Part shown: positions 1-7,242 of the stretch, in pieces | Numbering within the stretch: the stretch's first letter is position 1 | Layout: each line of letters begins with the position of its first letter | Origin: Scatavimonas merdigallinarum | GTDB taxonomy: Bacteria > Bacillota > Clostridia > Oscillospirales > Acutalibacteraceae | Direction of reading: 5' to 3' | Assembly: GCA_018713055.1 (NCBI GenBank) | Contig: DVFW01000050.1 | Coordinates: 1 to 26,639 of the forward strand | Length of the DNA stretch: 26,639 nucleotides | Made by a program: the position numbers and the translations under genes | The notes under the pieces: model-generated | The model's input: only the letters and a program-made list of their open reading frames with translations | Database searches by the model: none | Told to the model about the DNA's origin: nothing

Positions 1-483
1 GTAACAACTGACAAGTCCTGCCTGTGTCAGCTTTTCTTTTGAGATTGCTCTGACAACACACGTTTTGGTCACTATCCATTGATAGTGGTCTCCCATGTAT
101 GAGGTCTGTTTTGCAAGGTCTTTTCCTATTCCGAGTTTTTGCAATCCCCATTGCCGTTTGCCCGGTACTTTCCATTGTTTCCAGATGATTACACGCAGCC
201 TTGTACGCAAATGTACGTCTATGTCATTCATTGCTGTTTTCATTGCGCCTAATGCAAAGTAATTTATCCATCCCCGTATTACCCAGTTCAGTTGCTGTAT
301 CCTTACTGCAAAAGCCATACTCCGGCTTCTGTTTGTGAGGGCCTTTAGCTTCCTTTTAAACTTCTGCACCGAATCTTTATGCGGTCTGCATTTCCATCCC
401 TTTGTTTTGGAATCCTTATAGAATCCAAATCCAAGATATTTTAGTTTACTTGGTCTTGTGATATGCGTCTTTTCCGCTCCCTG
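1..483 (-). pseudogene. ltrA: Group II intron reverse transcriptase/maturase, C-terminal fragment
   Basis: An uninterrupted minus-strand reading frame enters from the window edge and covers the end of the RT thumb and the maturase (X) domain. Visible marks are KLKYLGFGFYKD, the arginine- and lysine-rich helix after it, RGWINYFALGAM, RLRVIIWKQWK and TKTCVVRAISKEKL, all typical of group II intron-encoded proteins. No start codon or YADD catalytic motif exists upstream. The frame meets a stop about 15 nt beyond position 480, inside intron RNA sequence. It is therefore a remnant that cannot make a working reverse transcriptase. Reading continues off the window at position 1, so the natural stop is not seen. 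Confidence 0.85.
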
Positions 484-935
484 CGATAAGGCTTATGTTG
501 TGCGTTTACGGCTTATATACGTTTCGCCTACATCCGCTTGTCAGATATTCACAGGTACATACATTCGTCTGCACGGTTATATTGTTCAGCCCTTCGAATT
601 TCTCCTACTATGGCTTCTGCTGACTTCTCACAGTTCGTTGTTACTACGGCTGATGAAACCGCCTGTGAGACCTCACGGGATAAGTCCGTATTCTTTCCTC
701 GTCTTCCCTCTTGATTTACGCCTATGGGTTACGGCTACCTTTTGGGCTTTGTTGTTTTCGGTCAACTCACCCGCCATAAACGCCTTAATATCAAGTTTCT
801 GTCCGTAGGGCTACGATTTTGCTATCCCTTCTTCTTGTCTGTACCTCGCGGCACAAACCTTGGGAGTCGCTATAAAGTTCGTCGGTAGCTACGCCTATGT
901 GGACTTTCACCACAGAACACAGGCATGCCCGTCAT
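1..935 (-). mobile_element. Degenerate group II intron, internally deleted
   Basis: Read on the minus strand, about 935 down to 484 resembles the structured 5' region (domain I onward) of a bacterial group II intron, including the segment GTGAAAGTCCAC and a GCCGCGAGGTAC-like stretch. At about 483 it runs straight into codons for the C-terminal part of an intron maturase, so the reverse-transcriptase core and the start codon are missing. The intron 3' end (domains V and VI) lies beyond the window edge. The 5' boundary near 935 is approximate. The element lies just past the T-run of the rpsU terminator, a position typical of introns that insert downstream of intrinsic terminators. Confidence 0.75.
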
Positions 936-940
936 ACTGA

Positions 941-971
941 AAAAAAGCGGGCAGAAGCCTGCCCGCTTTTT
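941..971 (-). terminator. rpsU intrinsic terminator
   Basis: GCGGGCAG (947-954) pairs perfectly with CTGCCCGC (959-966) around a 4-nt loop. The stem is flanked by an A-run on one side and a T-run on the other, so it can act in both directions. It lies 42 nt after the rpsU stop codon on the minus strand. Confidence 0.9.
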
Positions 972-1012
972 GCATGTACAATCATGGAAACACAGATAAA
1001 CTAAGTACACTC

Positions 1013-1189
1013 TTACTTGAATTTACGCTTACGAGCCGCTTCAGACTTCTTTTTACGCCGTACAGAGGGCTTTTCATAAGCTTCTCTTTTGCGTACTTCA
1101 GCGATAACGCCTGCTCTTGCGCATTGCTTTTTAAACCTTCTTAAAGCGCTTTCAAGTGATTCGTTATCCTTGATTCTGACTTCAGACAT
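1013..1189 (-). CDS. rpsU: 30S ribosomal protein S21
   Basis: This 58-residue, highly basic protein starts MSEVRIKDNESLESALRRFK and ends in the lysine/arginine-rich tail typical of bacterial bS21 (RRKKKSEAARKRKFK). S21 joins the small subunit late and helps base pairing with the Shine-Dalgarno sequence during initiation. The length matches the Firmicutes family. The ATG at 1189 is preceded by a GGGAGGG site. It has its own consensus promoter upstream and a strong intrinsic terminator downstream, so it is a separate transcription unit after leuS. Identification rests on direct sequence recognition and is firm. Confidence 0.97.
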   Translation of the reverse strand: MSEVRIKDNESLESALRRFKKQCARAGVIAEVRKREAYEKPSVRRKKKSEAARKRKFK

Positions 1190-1247
1190 CTATTTTCCCT
1201 CCCATCCGCCATAAGGCAGGGGTTAATTGCATACAATTGCGCAAACT

Positions 1248-1277
1248 ATTATACAATAAACAATTTCCAAATGTCAA
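1248..1277 (-). promoter_or_regulatory. rpsU promoter (sigma-A type)
   Basis: On the minus strand, TTGACA (1277-1272) and TATAAT (1253-1248) are separated by 18 nt. Both hexamers match consensus exactly. Transcription would start near 1241, giving a leader of about 50 nt for rpsU. Confidence 0.85.
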
Positions 1278-1313
1278 GTCTTATGTATATTTTTCGACGC
1301 AATCATCAAAAAA

Positions 1314-3722
1314 CTATTTTACAACAATATTTACAAGCTTTCCCTTGACATAAATCTCTTTAATAACCTGGCGGTTTTCCAGCGCGGCTGCAATTTTAGG
1401 CTGTGCTTTGGCAGCGGCTAACGCCGTTGCCTGGTCTGCATCTGCGGCAATACAAACGCGCGCGCGCAGCTTACCGCTTATCTGCACGGCAATTTCCACC
1501 GTGTCTTCTTTACACTTTTCTCCATCATACTGCGGCCATTGTTGCTGCGCCACAAGCCCGCTTCCCAGAGCGCATGTCTGCCACATTTCTTCCGTAACAT
1601 GCGGTGCAAACGGGTTGAGCAGAATTGTAAAAATACGAAGCTCTTCCCTGGTAATGGAGCCTGCGTCTGAAATATCGTTGATCAGGGCCATCAGTGCTGC
1701 GATGGCTGTATTAAATTTAATGTTTTCAATATCTTCTCCGACCTTTTTAATAGTCTTATGGAAAGCGCCTTCCAGCGCCGGGGTAATGGAATCCCCCTGG
1801 CACAGAATCGTTTGCAAATTCCAGTAACGCTCTATAAACCTTCTGCAGCCTCTAATGCTGGAAGGGCTCCAGGGCGCCGCTTTTTCAAAGTCTCCGATAA
1901 ACATTTCGTACATGCGCATGGTGTCTGCACCGTACTCGTTTACAATATCGTCGGGATTTACCACGTTTCCTCTGGATTTACTCATTTTTTCGCCGTTTTC
2001 CCCTAAAATCATACCATGGCTTGTGCGTTTTGCATAAGGCTCTTTTGTGGGAACCACGCCAATATCATACAAAAATTTATGCCAAAAACGACTATAAAGC
2101 AAATGCAGTGTTGTATGCTCCATTCCGCCGTTATACCAATCCACCGGGCTCCAATACGCAATTGCCTCTTTATCCGCTAAAGCCTGTGTGTTATGCGGAT
2201 CCATATAGCGCAAATAATACCAGGAAGAGCCTGCCCACTGGGGCATGGTATCTGTTTCGCGGCGCGCTTTGCCGCCGCATTTTGGGCAAGTCGTTTCTAC
2301 CCACTCGGTAATATTGGCAAGCGGAGATTCCCCGTTTTCTGTCGGTTCATAAGATTCTACCATGGGAAGCTTAAGCGGAAGATCGCTTTCCGGGATGGGT
2401 ACGCAGCCGCATTTTTCGCAATGAACAATCGGGATCGGCTCACCCCAGTAGCGCTGCCGGGAAAATACCCAGTCGCGTAGTTTAAAGTTTACCTTTGCCC
2501 TGCCCCTTCCTTTTTCAGAAAGCCAGCTTACAATTTTTTCCTTAGCGGCTTCTACGGTAAGTCCGTTTAACAGGCCGGAATTAACCAGTGTGCCTGTGCT
2601 GCAGTCGGTAAAAGCTTCTTTTTCAACATCTCCGCCCAAAACGACCTCCACGACCGGCAGGCCAAATTTTTTGGCAAATTCCCAGTCGCGCGTATCGTGC
2701 GCCGGAACAGCCATAATCGCTCCTGTGCCATAAGAAACAAGCACATAGTCCGATATAAATATGGGAATCTCTTTTTCATTAACGGGGTTAATTGCCATAA
2801 CGCCCTGCAGGCGCACGCCTGTTTTCTCTTTTGCAACCTCCGTTCTCTCAAAATCGGATTTTCGGGACGCGGCCAACTGATAAGCACGGACCTCGTCCAT
2901 ATTGGAAAGAAGGCCGCTCCATTTTTCCAGCAATGGATGTTCCGGAGAGACAACCATATAGGTTGCGCCAAAAAGTGTGTCGGGTCTTGTTGTATAAACG
3001 GTCAGTTTATCGCCGGTGGTTGTGTCAAAATCCACCTCCGCGCCTGTTGAACGTCCAATCCAGTTCCTTTGCTGCGCTTTAACGCGCTCCGGGTAGTCAA
3101 CCAGATCCAGATCTTCTATCAAACGGTCTGCGTATTGTGTAATTTTAAGCATCCACTGCGATTTTACTTTTCGCACTACCTCGCTGTTACAGCGCTCGCA
3201 TACGCCGTTTACCACTTCTTCATTTGCAAGAACACATTTGCAGGAAGTGCACCAGTTTACTGCCATTTCTTTTTTATAAGCCAGACCGTGTTTAAAAAGC
3301 TGCAAAAAAATCCACTGCGTCCATTTGTAATACGCAGGATCTGTCGTATTGATTTCCCTGCTCCAATCAAAAGAAATACCCAGCGCCTGAATTTGCTGCT
3401 TGAAATGTGCAATATTCTGCTTTGTCACAATTTCAGGATGAATATGGTTTTTAATTGCATAATTTTCGGTAGGAAGGCCGAATGCGTCCCATCCAATTGG
3501 GTATAACACGTTATATCCCTGCATTCTGCGCTTGCGTGCAACTGTATCCAGTGCAGTATATGGGCGGGGATGCCCTACGTGCAGGCCCTGCCCCGAAGGA
3601 TAGGGAAATTCTATCAGCGCAAAGAATTTTTCTTTGTCAGAATCACGCTGCGCATGAAACACACCCGCTTCTTCCCATATTTTTTGCCATTTTGGTTCTA
3701 TCGATTTATGGTCGTACTTCAA
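1314..3722 (-). CDS. leuS: Leucyl-tRNA synthetase
   Basis: Class I aminoacyl-tRNA synthetase that charges tRNA-Leu in the cytoplasm. Visible motifs are the HIGH-type HVGH (residues 48-51, in PYPSGQGLHVGHP), a zinc-knuckle pattern CTSC...CERC, the CP1 editing domain with TTRPDTLFGATY and GTGAIMAVPAHDTRDW, and KMSKS at about 579-583, followed by the anticodon-binding region. Length from the chosen start is 802 residues, normal for bacterial LeuRS. A longer frame reaches 3779, but AGGAGG lies 8 nt before the TTG at 3722 and the protein then begins (M)KYDHKSIEPKWQ, as in homologues, so that TTG is preferred. It is the last gene of the minus-strand operon, 60 nt after rsfS. No T-box leader is seen. 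Confidence 0.97.
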   Translation of the reverse strand: MKYDHKSIEPKWQKIWEEAGVFHAQRDSDKEKFFALIEFPYPSGQGLHVGHPRPYTALDTVARKRRMQGYNVLYPIGWDAFGLPTENYAIKNHIHPEIVTKQNIAHFKQQIQALGISFDWSREINTTDPAYYKWTQWIFLQLFKHGLAYKKEMAVNWCTSCKCVLANEEVVNGVCERCNSEVVRKVKSQWMLKITQYADRLIEDLDLVDYPERVKAQQRNWIGRSTGAEVDFDTTTGDKLTVYTTRPDTLFGATYMVVSPEHPLLEKWSGLLSNMDEVRAYQLAASRKSDFERTEVAKEKTGVRLQGVMAINPVNEKEIPIFISDYVLVSYGTGAIMAVPAHDTRDWEFAKKFGLPVVEVVLGGDVEKEAFTDCSTGTLVNSGLLNGLTVEAAKEKIVSWLSEKGRGRAKVNFKLRDWVFSRQRYWGEPIPIVHCEKCGCVPIPESDLPLKLPMVESYEPTENGESPLANITEWVETTCPKCGGKARRETDTMPQWAGSSWYYLRYMDPHNTQALADKEAIAYWSPVDWYNGGMEHTTLHLLYSRFWHKFLYDIGVVPTKEPYAKRTSHGMILGENGEKMSKSRGNVVNPDDIVNEYGADTMRMYEMFIGDFEKAAPWSPSSIRGCRRFIERYWNLQTILCQGDSITPALEGAFHKTIKKVGEDIENIKFNTAIAALMALINDISDAGSITREELRIFTILLNPFAPHVTEEMWQTCALGSGLVAQQQWPQYDGEKCKEDTVEIAVQISGKLRARVCIAADADQATALAAAKAQPKIAAALENRQVIKEIYVKGKLVNIVVK

Positions 3723-3782
3723 AACCAATACCTCCTGCAACTTTATAAAAAATAACCACGCAGCTTTTGCATGCAACACATT

Positions 3783-4136
3783 TTATTTTAAAATTTGCTC
3801 TATATCCAAAATTTCCCCGTCCTGCCAAAGACGTTCCAGATCATAATACTGCCTTGCTTCATCGGAAAAAACATGGACAATTACATCCACATAATCTAAA
3901 AGAATCCAGGTATTGGAACGGTGGCCCTCAATATGGCTTACAGAAACGCCTTCCTGGTCCAATTTTTCTTCTACCTCTTCCGACAACGCCTTCACCTGCG
4001 TGCTGCTGTTGCCGGTGGCAATTACCATATAGTCTGCAAGAATAGATACATCGTTAATCCGGATAACCCGGATGTCCCTACCCTTCTTGCTGTCAAGCGC
4101 CTTAGCGGCAAACTTAGCTGTTTGTAATGACGTCAA
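3783..4136 (-). CDS. rsfS: Ribosomal silencing factor RsfS (Iojap family)
   Basis: This 117-residue protein has the Iojap/RsfS pattern: DIRVIRINDVSILADYMVIATG, GNSSTQVKALSEEVEEKL, the HIEGHRSNTWILLDYVDVIVHVF core and a C-terminal YYDLERLW segment. The family binds ribosomal protein uL14 on the large subunit and blocks subunit joining in starvation. The start is the TTG at 4136 behind a GAGGTGAAGG site. It follows yqeK after 16 nt and precedes leuS, the common Firmicutes order nadD-yqeK-rsfS. Confidence 0.95.
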   Translation of the reverse strand: MTSLQTAKFAAKALDSKKGRDIRVIRINDVSILADYMVIATGNSSTQVKALSEEVEEKLDQEGVSVSHIEGHRSNTWILLDYVDVIVHVFSDEARQYYDLERLWQDGEILDIEQILK

Positions 4137-4152
4137 ACTTCCTTCACCTCTG

Positions 4153-4731
4153 TTATTGATCGTGCTTTTTATTTTCTGTTAAAATCTGATTGTACGCCGC
4201 CAATGTGTTCGGATCAATGGCAAGCGCGCGTCTTGCAAGATCCGCTATGGAAAAAGAAAGACCAAACAACATGGCTTCCTCAAGGGAACGCCCCGCTTTT
4301 TCCCGCATGATCTCTACCCCATCATAGCAACGCTCCGCCCCCGTAAAATCCGCAACAAAAATCACCTTTTCCAACAGGGACATTCCCGCCCTGCCTGTTG
4401 TATGATAGCGCACGGCGTTTAAAATATCCGGATCTTCAATATGCAGCGTATCGCATATATATGCTGCCCCGGAAATTGCATGCCAAAGTTTTTGAGAGTT
4501 CTGTTCAACAACGGAAAGCATTATACCAGAACGGCGCATAATTTGCAACTGCTCATCGGGCGGCGTTTCTTTTGTAATGTCATGCAAAAGCCCTGCAAGC
4601 TCTGCTTTAGCGGAATCTGCTCCGTAAAGAGCGGAAAGCCGGGCTGCTTCTTTTGCTACGTTGAGCGAATGCAAATACCGCTTTTCGCTCATTCGCTTTT
4701 CTATCAGCGCCATGTATTCCCGATTCAACAT
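4153..4731 (-). CDS. yqeK: HD-domain nucleotide hydrolase, YqeK family
   Basis: The HD-superfamily metal ligands are visible: H in YLHSLNVAKEA, HD in LAGLLHDITKE, H in WHAISGAAY, H in VRYHTTG and D in VIFVADFT. Firmicutes YqeK enzymes cleave diadenosine tetraphosphate symmetrically to ADP. Length is 192 residues. Two starts are possible. The GTG at 4740 overlaps the nadD stop by 4 nt but sits directly on the ribosome binding site. The ATG at 4731 has AAGGAG 8 nt upstream and is preferred. The gene lies between nadD and rsfS, so it is probably translationally coupled to nadD. Confidence 0.92.
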   Translation of the reverse strand: MLNREYMALIEKRMSEKRYLHSLNVAKEAARLSALYGADSAKAELAGLLHDITKETPPDEQLQIMRRSGIMLSVVEQNSQKLWHAISGAAYICDTLHIEDPDILNAVRYHTTGRAGMSLLEKVIFVADFTGAERCYDGVEIMREKAGRSLEEAMLFGLSFSIADLARRALAIDPNTLAAYNQILTENKKHDQ

Positions 4732-4736
4732 AGCAA

Positions 4737-5357
4737 TCACTCCTTATAAAGGCCGTTTTCACGTATATAATGCGCAACGCCACGGCCTGTCAGCGCGGCC
4801 ACATCCCCGCCGTTTTTCAATGCGTCCCTGACCTGTGTGGAAGACACCTGCATTACCGGAATATCCTGCACAATGCAGCGTGCTCCCATTTTTTCCAAAT
4901 GGCGTGCCTGTTCCCTGAGCGCGTTTGCATCCGTAGTGTTCCGCGGAACCGTACAAATTTGCGCCAGCGAAAAAATGCGCTGTGGATCCTTCCAGTTTTG
5001 CAGAGTCTGAAACATATCCGCCCCTACAATCAGATAAAGCGCTGCATTTGGGCAGGTGCTCCGAAGCGTTTGCAGCGTGTCTGCCGTGTAGCTTGCACCG
5101 CCGCGCCGGATTTCCATATCCGACACCTGTATTCTGTCGTTCTTTTCAATTAAAACGCGGCACATATTGTAGCGGTCTTCAGCAGACGCCATGCCCCGGC
5201 TGGATTTGTGCGGCGGTATACAGGCCGGTATAAAAAGCACAAGATCCAAATGAAGCGCCGTAATAAACGTTCGCGCCAGGCGGATATGGCCCAAATGCGG
5301 CGGATTAAAACTGCCGCCGAGCATAGCCACCCTTTGTAACGCCTTTACACATTGCAT
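4737..5357 (-). CDS. nadD: Nicotinate-nucleotide adenylyltransferase
   Basis: Transfers AMP from ATP to nicotinate mononucleotide in NAD synthesis. The nucleotidyltransferase signature GGSFNPPHLGH (residues 14-24, the (H/T)xGH motif) and the C-terminal ISSTxxR-type motif, here VSSTQVR, are both present, as is IVGADMFQTLQNW. Length is 206 residues, normal for bacterial NadD. The ATG at 5357 has a GGAGA site 6 nt upstream and overlaps the end of yhbY by 13 nt, a sign of translational coupling within the operon. Confidence 0.96.
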   Translation of the reverse strand: MQCVKALQRVAMLGGSFNPPHLGHIRLARTFITALHLDLVLFIPACIPPHKSSRGMASAEDRYNMCRVLIEKNDRIQVSDMEIRRGGASYTADTLQTLRSTCPNAALYLIVGADMFQTLQNWKDPQRIFSLAQICTVPRNTTDANALREQARHLEKMGARCIVQDIPVMQVSSTQVRDALKNGGDVAALTGRGVAHYIRENGLYKE

Positions 5358-5659
5358 GCTTTTTCTCCGGATGGCAGCGTAATTTTAGGCTCTTTGCCAT
5401 TCCTGCGGTATAAGACAAATTTCGTACCGATCACCTGTACAACGTCCGCCTGAAGCTCCTGCGCAATGGCATTGGCCGCCTCCCGCGGCGAAACATCCGC
5501 CGTGTCCAGCACCTTGCCTTTAATCAATTCCCTGGCTGTGAGCGCGTCGTCAGCCTGTTTTATGATCTGTCCGCTCATCCCGCCTTTTCCTACCATCAGT
5601 ATTGTATCAATTGGATTGGCAAGCGAACGCAAATATGCTCTCTGCTTACTTGTCAGCAC
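5345..5659 (-). CDS. yhbY: CRM-domain RNA-binding protein, YhbY family
   Basis: A 104-residue single CRM domain: LTSKQRAYLRSLANPID, the GKGGMS loop (GxxG-type RNA-binding turn), ALTARELIKGKVL and VVQVIGTKFVLYRRN. YhbY/YqeI proteins associate with the pre-50S ribosome. The start is the GTG at 5659 behind a G-rich GGGGGGA site. It sits between rdgB and nadD, next to other ribosome and nucleotide housekeeping genes, as in many Clostridia. The short tail after the domain is unremarkable. Confidence 0.93.
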   Translation of the reverse strand: MLTSKQRAYLRSLANPIDTILMVGKGGMSGQIIKQADDALTARELIKGKVLDTADVSPREAANAIAQELQADVVQVIGTKFVLYRRNGKEPKITLPSGEKACNV

Positions 5660-5672
5660 ACATATCCCCCCA

Positions 5673-6269
5673 TTATTTATAATATTTCTTCAGCGCTTCC
5701 TCCAGTTTTCGCAGCGCGTTACCTCTATGGCTGATTGCGTCTTTTTCAGACGCTGAAAGCTGCGCAAAACTTCTGCCGTCTTTTATAAGGAATATCGGGT
5801 CGTACCCAAAGCCACCGTTTCCCACAGGCGCAAACGCAATATGCCCTTTGCATTCGCCGGAAACCTCCAAAACTGTTTGATCATGCAGAATACAGCAAAC
5901 CGAACAGACAAAGCGGGCGGTACGCTGTTCCATGGGGAGCTTTACAAGCTCTTTTAGCAGCTTTTCCATGTTTTGAGCATCTGTTGCCTTCTCCCCTGCA
6001 TAACGTGCGGAATATATGCCAGGCTGCCCGTTCAATGCATCCACTACCAGACCGGAATCATCCGCAACGCTCGGCATACCGGTCAGATTATACGCAGACT
6101 GCGCTTTAAGTTTTGCATTCTGAGCAAAAGTCGCCCCTGTTTCTGCAACCTCCGGCAAAGTAAAACCAGCCTGAAGCGCCGTCTTTGCACAAATATTAAG
6201 CGGGCTTAAAATTCTTGAAAGCTCTTTTAATTTTTTAGGGTTATTTGAAGCGATCAGAAACGTTTCCAT
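5673..6269 (-). CDS. rdgB: dITP/XTP pyrophosphatase
   Basis: Ham1/RdgB-family nucleotide sanitizing enzyme that removes dITP, ITP and XTP from the pool. The family motifs occur in order: ASNNPKKLKEL at the N-terminus, VADDSGLVVDALNGQPGIYSARYAG, GFGYDPIF and SHRGNAL near the C-terminus. Length is 198 residues, the usual size. The ATG at 6269 has a GGAGT site 7 nt upstream. It follows ftsY by 18 nt and precedes yhbY by 13 nt, within the operon. Confidence 0.96.
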   Translation of the reverse strand: METFLIASNNPKKLKELSRILSPLNICAKTALQAGFTLPEVAETGATFAQNAKLKAQSAYNLTGMPSVADDSGLVVDALNGQPGIYSARYAGEKATDAQNMEKLLKELVKLPMEQRTARFVCSVCCILHDQTVLEVSGECKGHIAFAPVGNGGFGYDPIFLIKDGRSFAQLSASEKDAISHRGNALRKLEEALKKYYK

Positions 6270-6287
6270 CCTACAACTCCTGTTATG

Positions 6288-7208
6288 CTATCTATCGTTT
6301 CCACGGGCAAACAGCGCTTTTGCAAAATCATCTGCGTCAAACGGCTGCAGATCGTCGATCTGTTCGCCCACGCCAATATACTTTACGGGAACATCCAGCT
6401 CTTCCCGGATTGCAAGTACAACACCGCCTTTGGCCGTACCGTCAAGCTTTGTCAGCACAATGCCTGTAATGCCCGCTGCGTTTTTAAATTCTCTTGCCTG
6501 GTTAACCGCATTTTGCCCTGTTGTTGCATCCAGCACAAGCAAAATCTCCTTATTGGCGTCAGGCAGCTCCCTGTCAATAATTCTGCTTATTTTTGCAAGC
6601 TCGTCCATCAAATGCTTCTTGTTATGCAAACGGCCGGCAGTATCGCAAATAATCACATCCATCCCCTTTGCCTTTGCAGAGGAGATCGCGTCAAAAACAA
6701 CCGCCGCCGGGTCGGAACCCTCGCTTTGCTTTACAATATCACAGCCGCTGCGCTGCGCCCAGATTTGCAGCTGGTCAATGGCCGCGGCGCGAAAGGTGTC
6801 TGCCGCGGCAAGCACAACCTTTTTTCCATCACTTTTCAGCTGATGTGCAAGCTTTCCAATGGTGGTGGTTTTTCCAACGCCGTTTACGCCGATCACCAGG
6901 ACAACAGAAGGCTTTGTTGCGAGCTTAAGCGCTTGCCCGCCGGAAAGTATTTCTGCAACCGTTTCCTCAAGCAGCCTGTGTATTTCCGAAGGGTCTGTTA
7001 CCCCCTCCTTTTTCACACGCTCACGCAGTTGTTGTGTAATACGCTGGGATGTATGAACACCTACATCGCCCATGACCAAAAGTTCTTCCAATTCTTCAAA
7101 AAGCGTTTCGTCTATTTTTGTAAAAGACTTGAGCATAGAGTCAATTTGGCCAACCACACTGTCTCTTGTTTTCTTCAAGCCTTCTTTTATTTTACTGAAA
7201 AATCCCAT
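6288..7208 (-). CDS. ftsY: Signal recognition particle receptor FtsY
   Basis: SRP-type GTPase that docks ribosome-SRP complexes at the membrane. The N-domain helices come first, then G1 GVNGVGKTTTIGKL, the DTFRAAA insertion-box motif, G3 DTAGRLHNK, G4 TKLDGTAKGG and G5 GVGEQIDDLQPFD. It has 306 residues and lacks the long acidic A-domain of enterobacterial FtsY, as is normal in Firmicutes. The ATG at 7208 begins MGFFSKIKEGLKKT, an amphipathic membrane-targeting helix. It follows smc by 34 nt. ffh, its usual partner, is not in this window. Confidence 0.97.
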   Translation of the reverse strand: MGFFSKIKEGLKKTRDSVVGQIDSMLKSFTKIDETLFEELEELLVMGDVGVHTSQRITQQLRERVKKEGVTDPSEIHRLLEETVAEILSGGQALKLATKPSVVLVIGVNGVGKTTTIGKLAHQLKSDGKKVVLAAADTFRAAAIDQLQIWAQRSGCDIVKQSEGSDPAAVVFDAISSAKAKGMDVIICDTAGRLHNKKHLMDELAKISRIIDRELPDANKEILLVLDATTGQNAVNQAREFKNAAGITGIVLTKLDGTAKGGVVLAIREELDVPVKYIGVGEQIDDLQPFDADDFAKALFARGNDR

Positions 7209-7242
7209 TGTGTATCCATCCTTTATCCGGTTATATTGAAGG

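Noticed and set aside
458..808. Plus-strand open frame of 116 codons
   Set aside because: It lies antisense to group II intron RNA and the maturase fragment, has no ribosome binding site, and is explained by the intron sequence.
1254..1313. T-box or other leader controlling leuS
   Set aside because: leuS is internal to a long operon with 60 nt before it, and no T-box core (TGGNACCGCG-like) is present; the sequence after leuS holds the rpsU promoter instead.
2567..2971. 134-codon minus-strand frame inside leuS
   Set aside because: Alternative frame within the leuS editing domain; leuS is uninterrupted and recognizable.
3723..3779. N-terminal extension of leuS
   Set aside because: The AGGAGG site lies inside the extension and points to the TTG at 3722; the extra residues do not resemble LeuRS.
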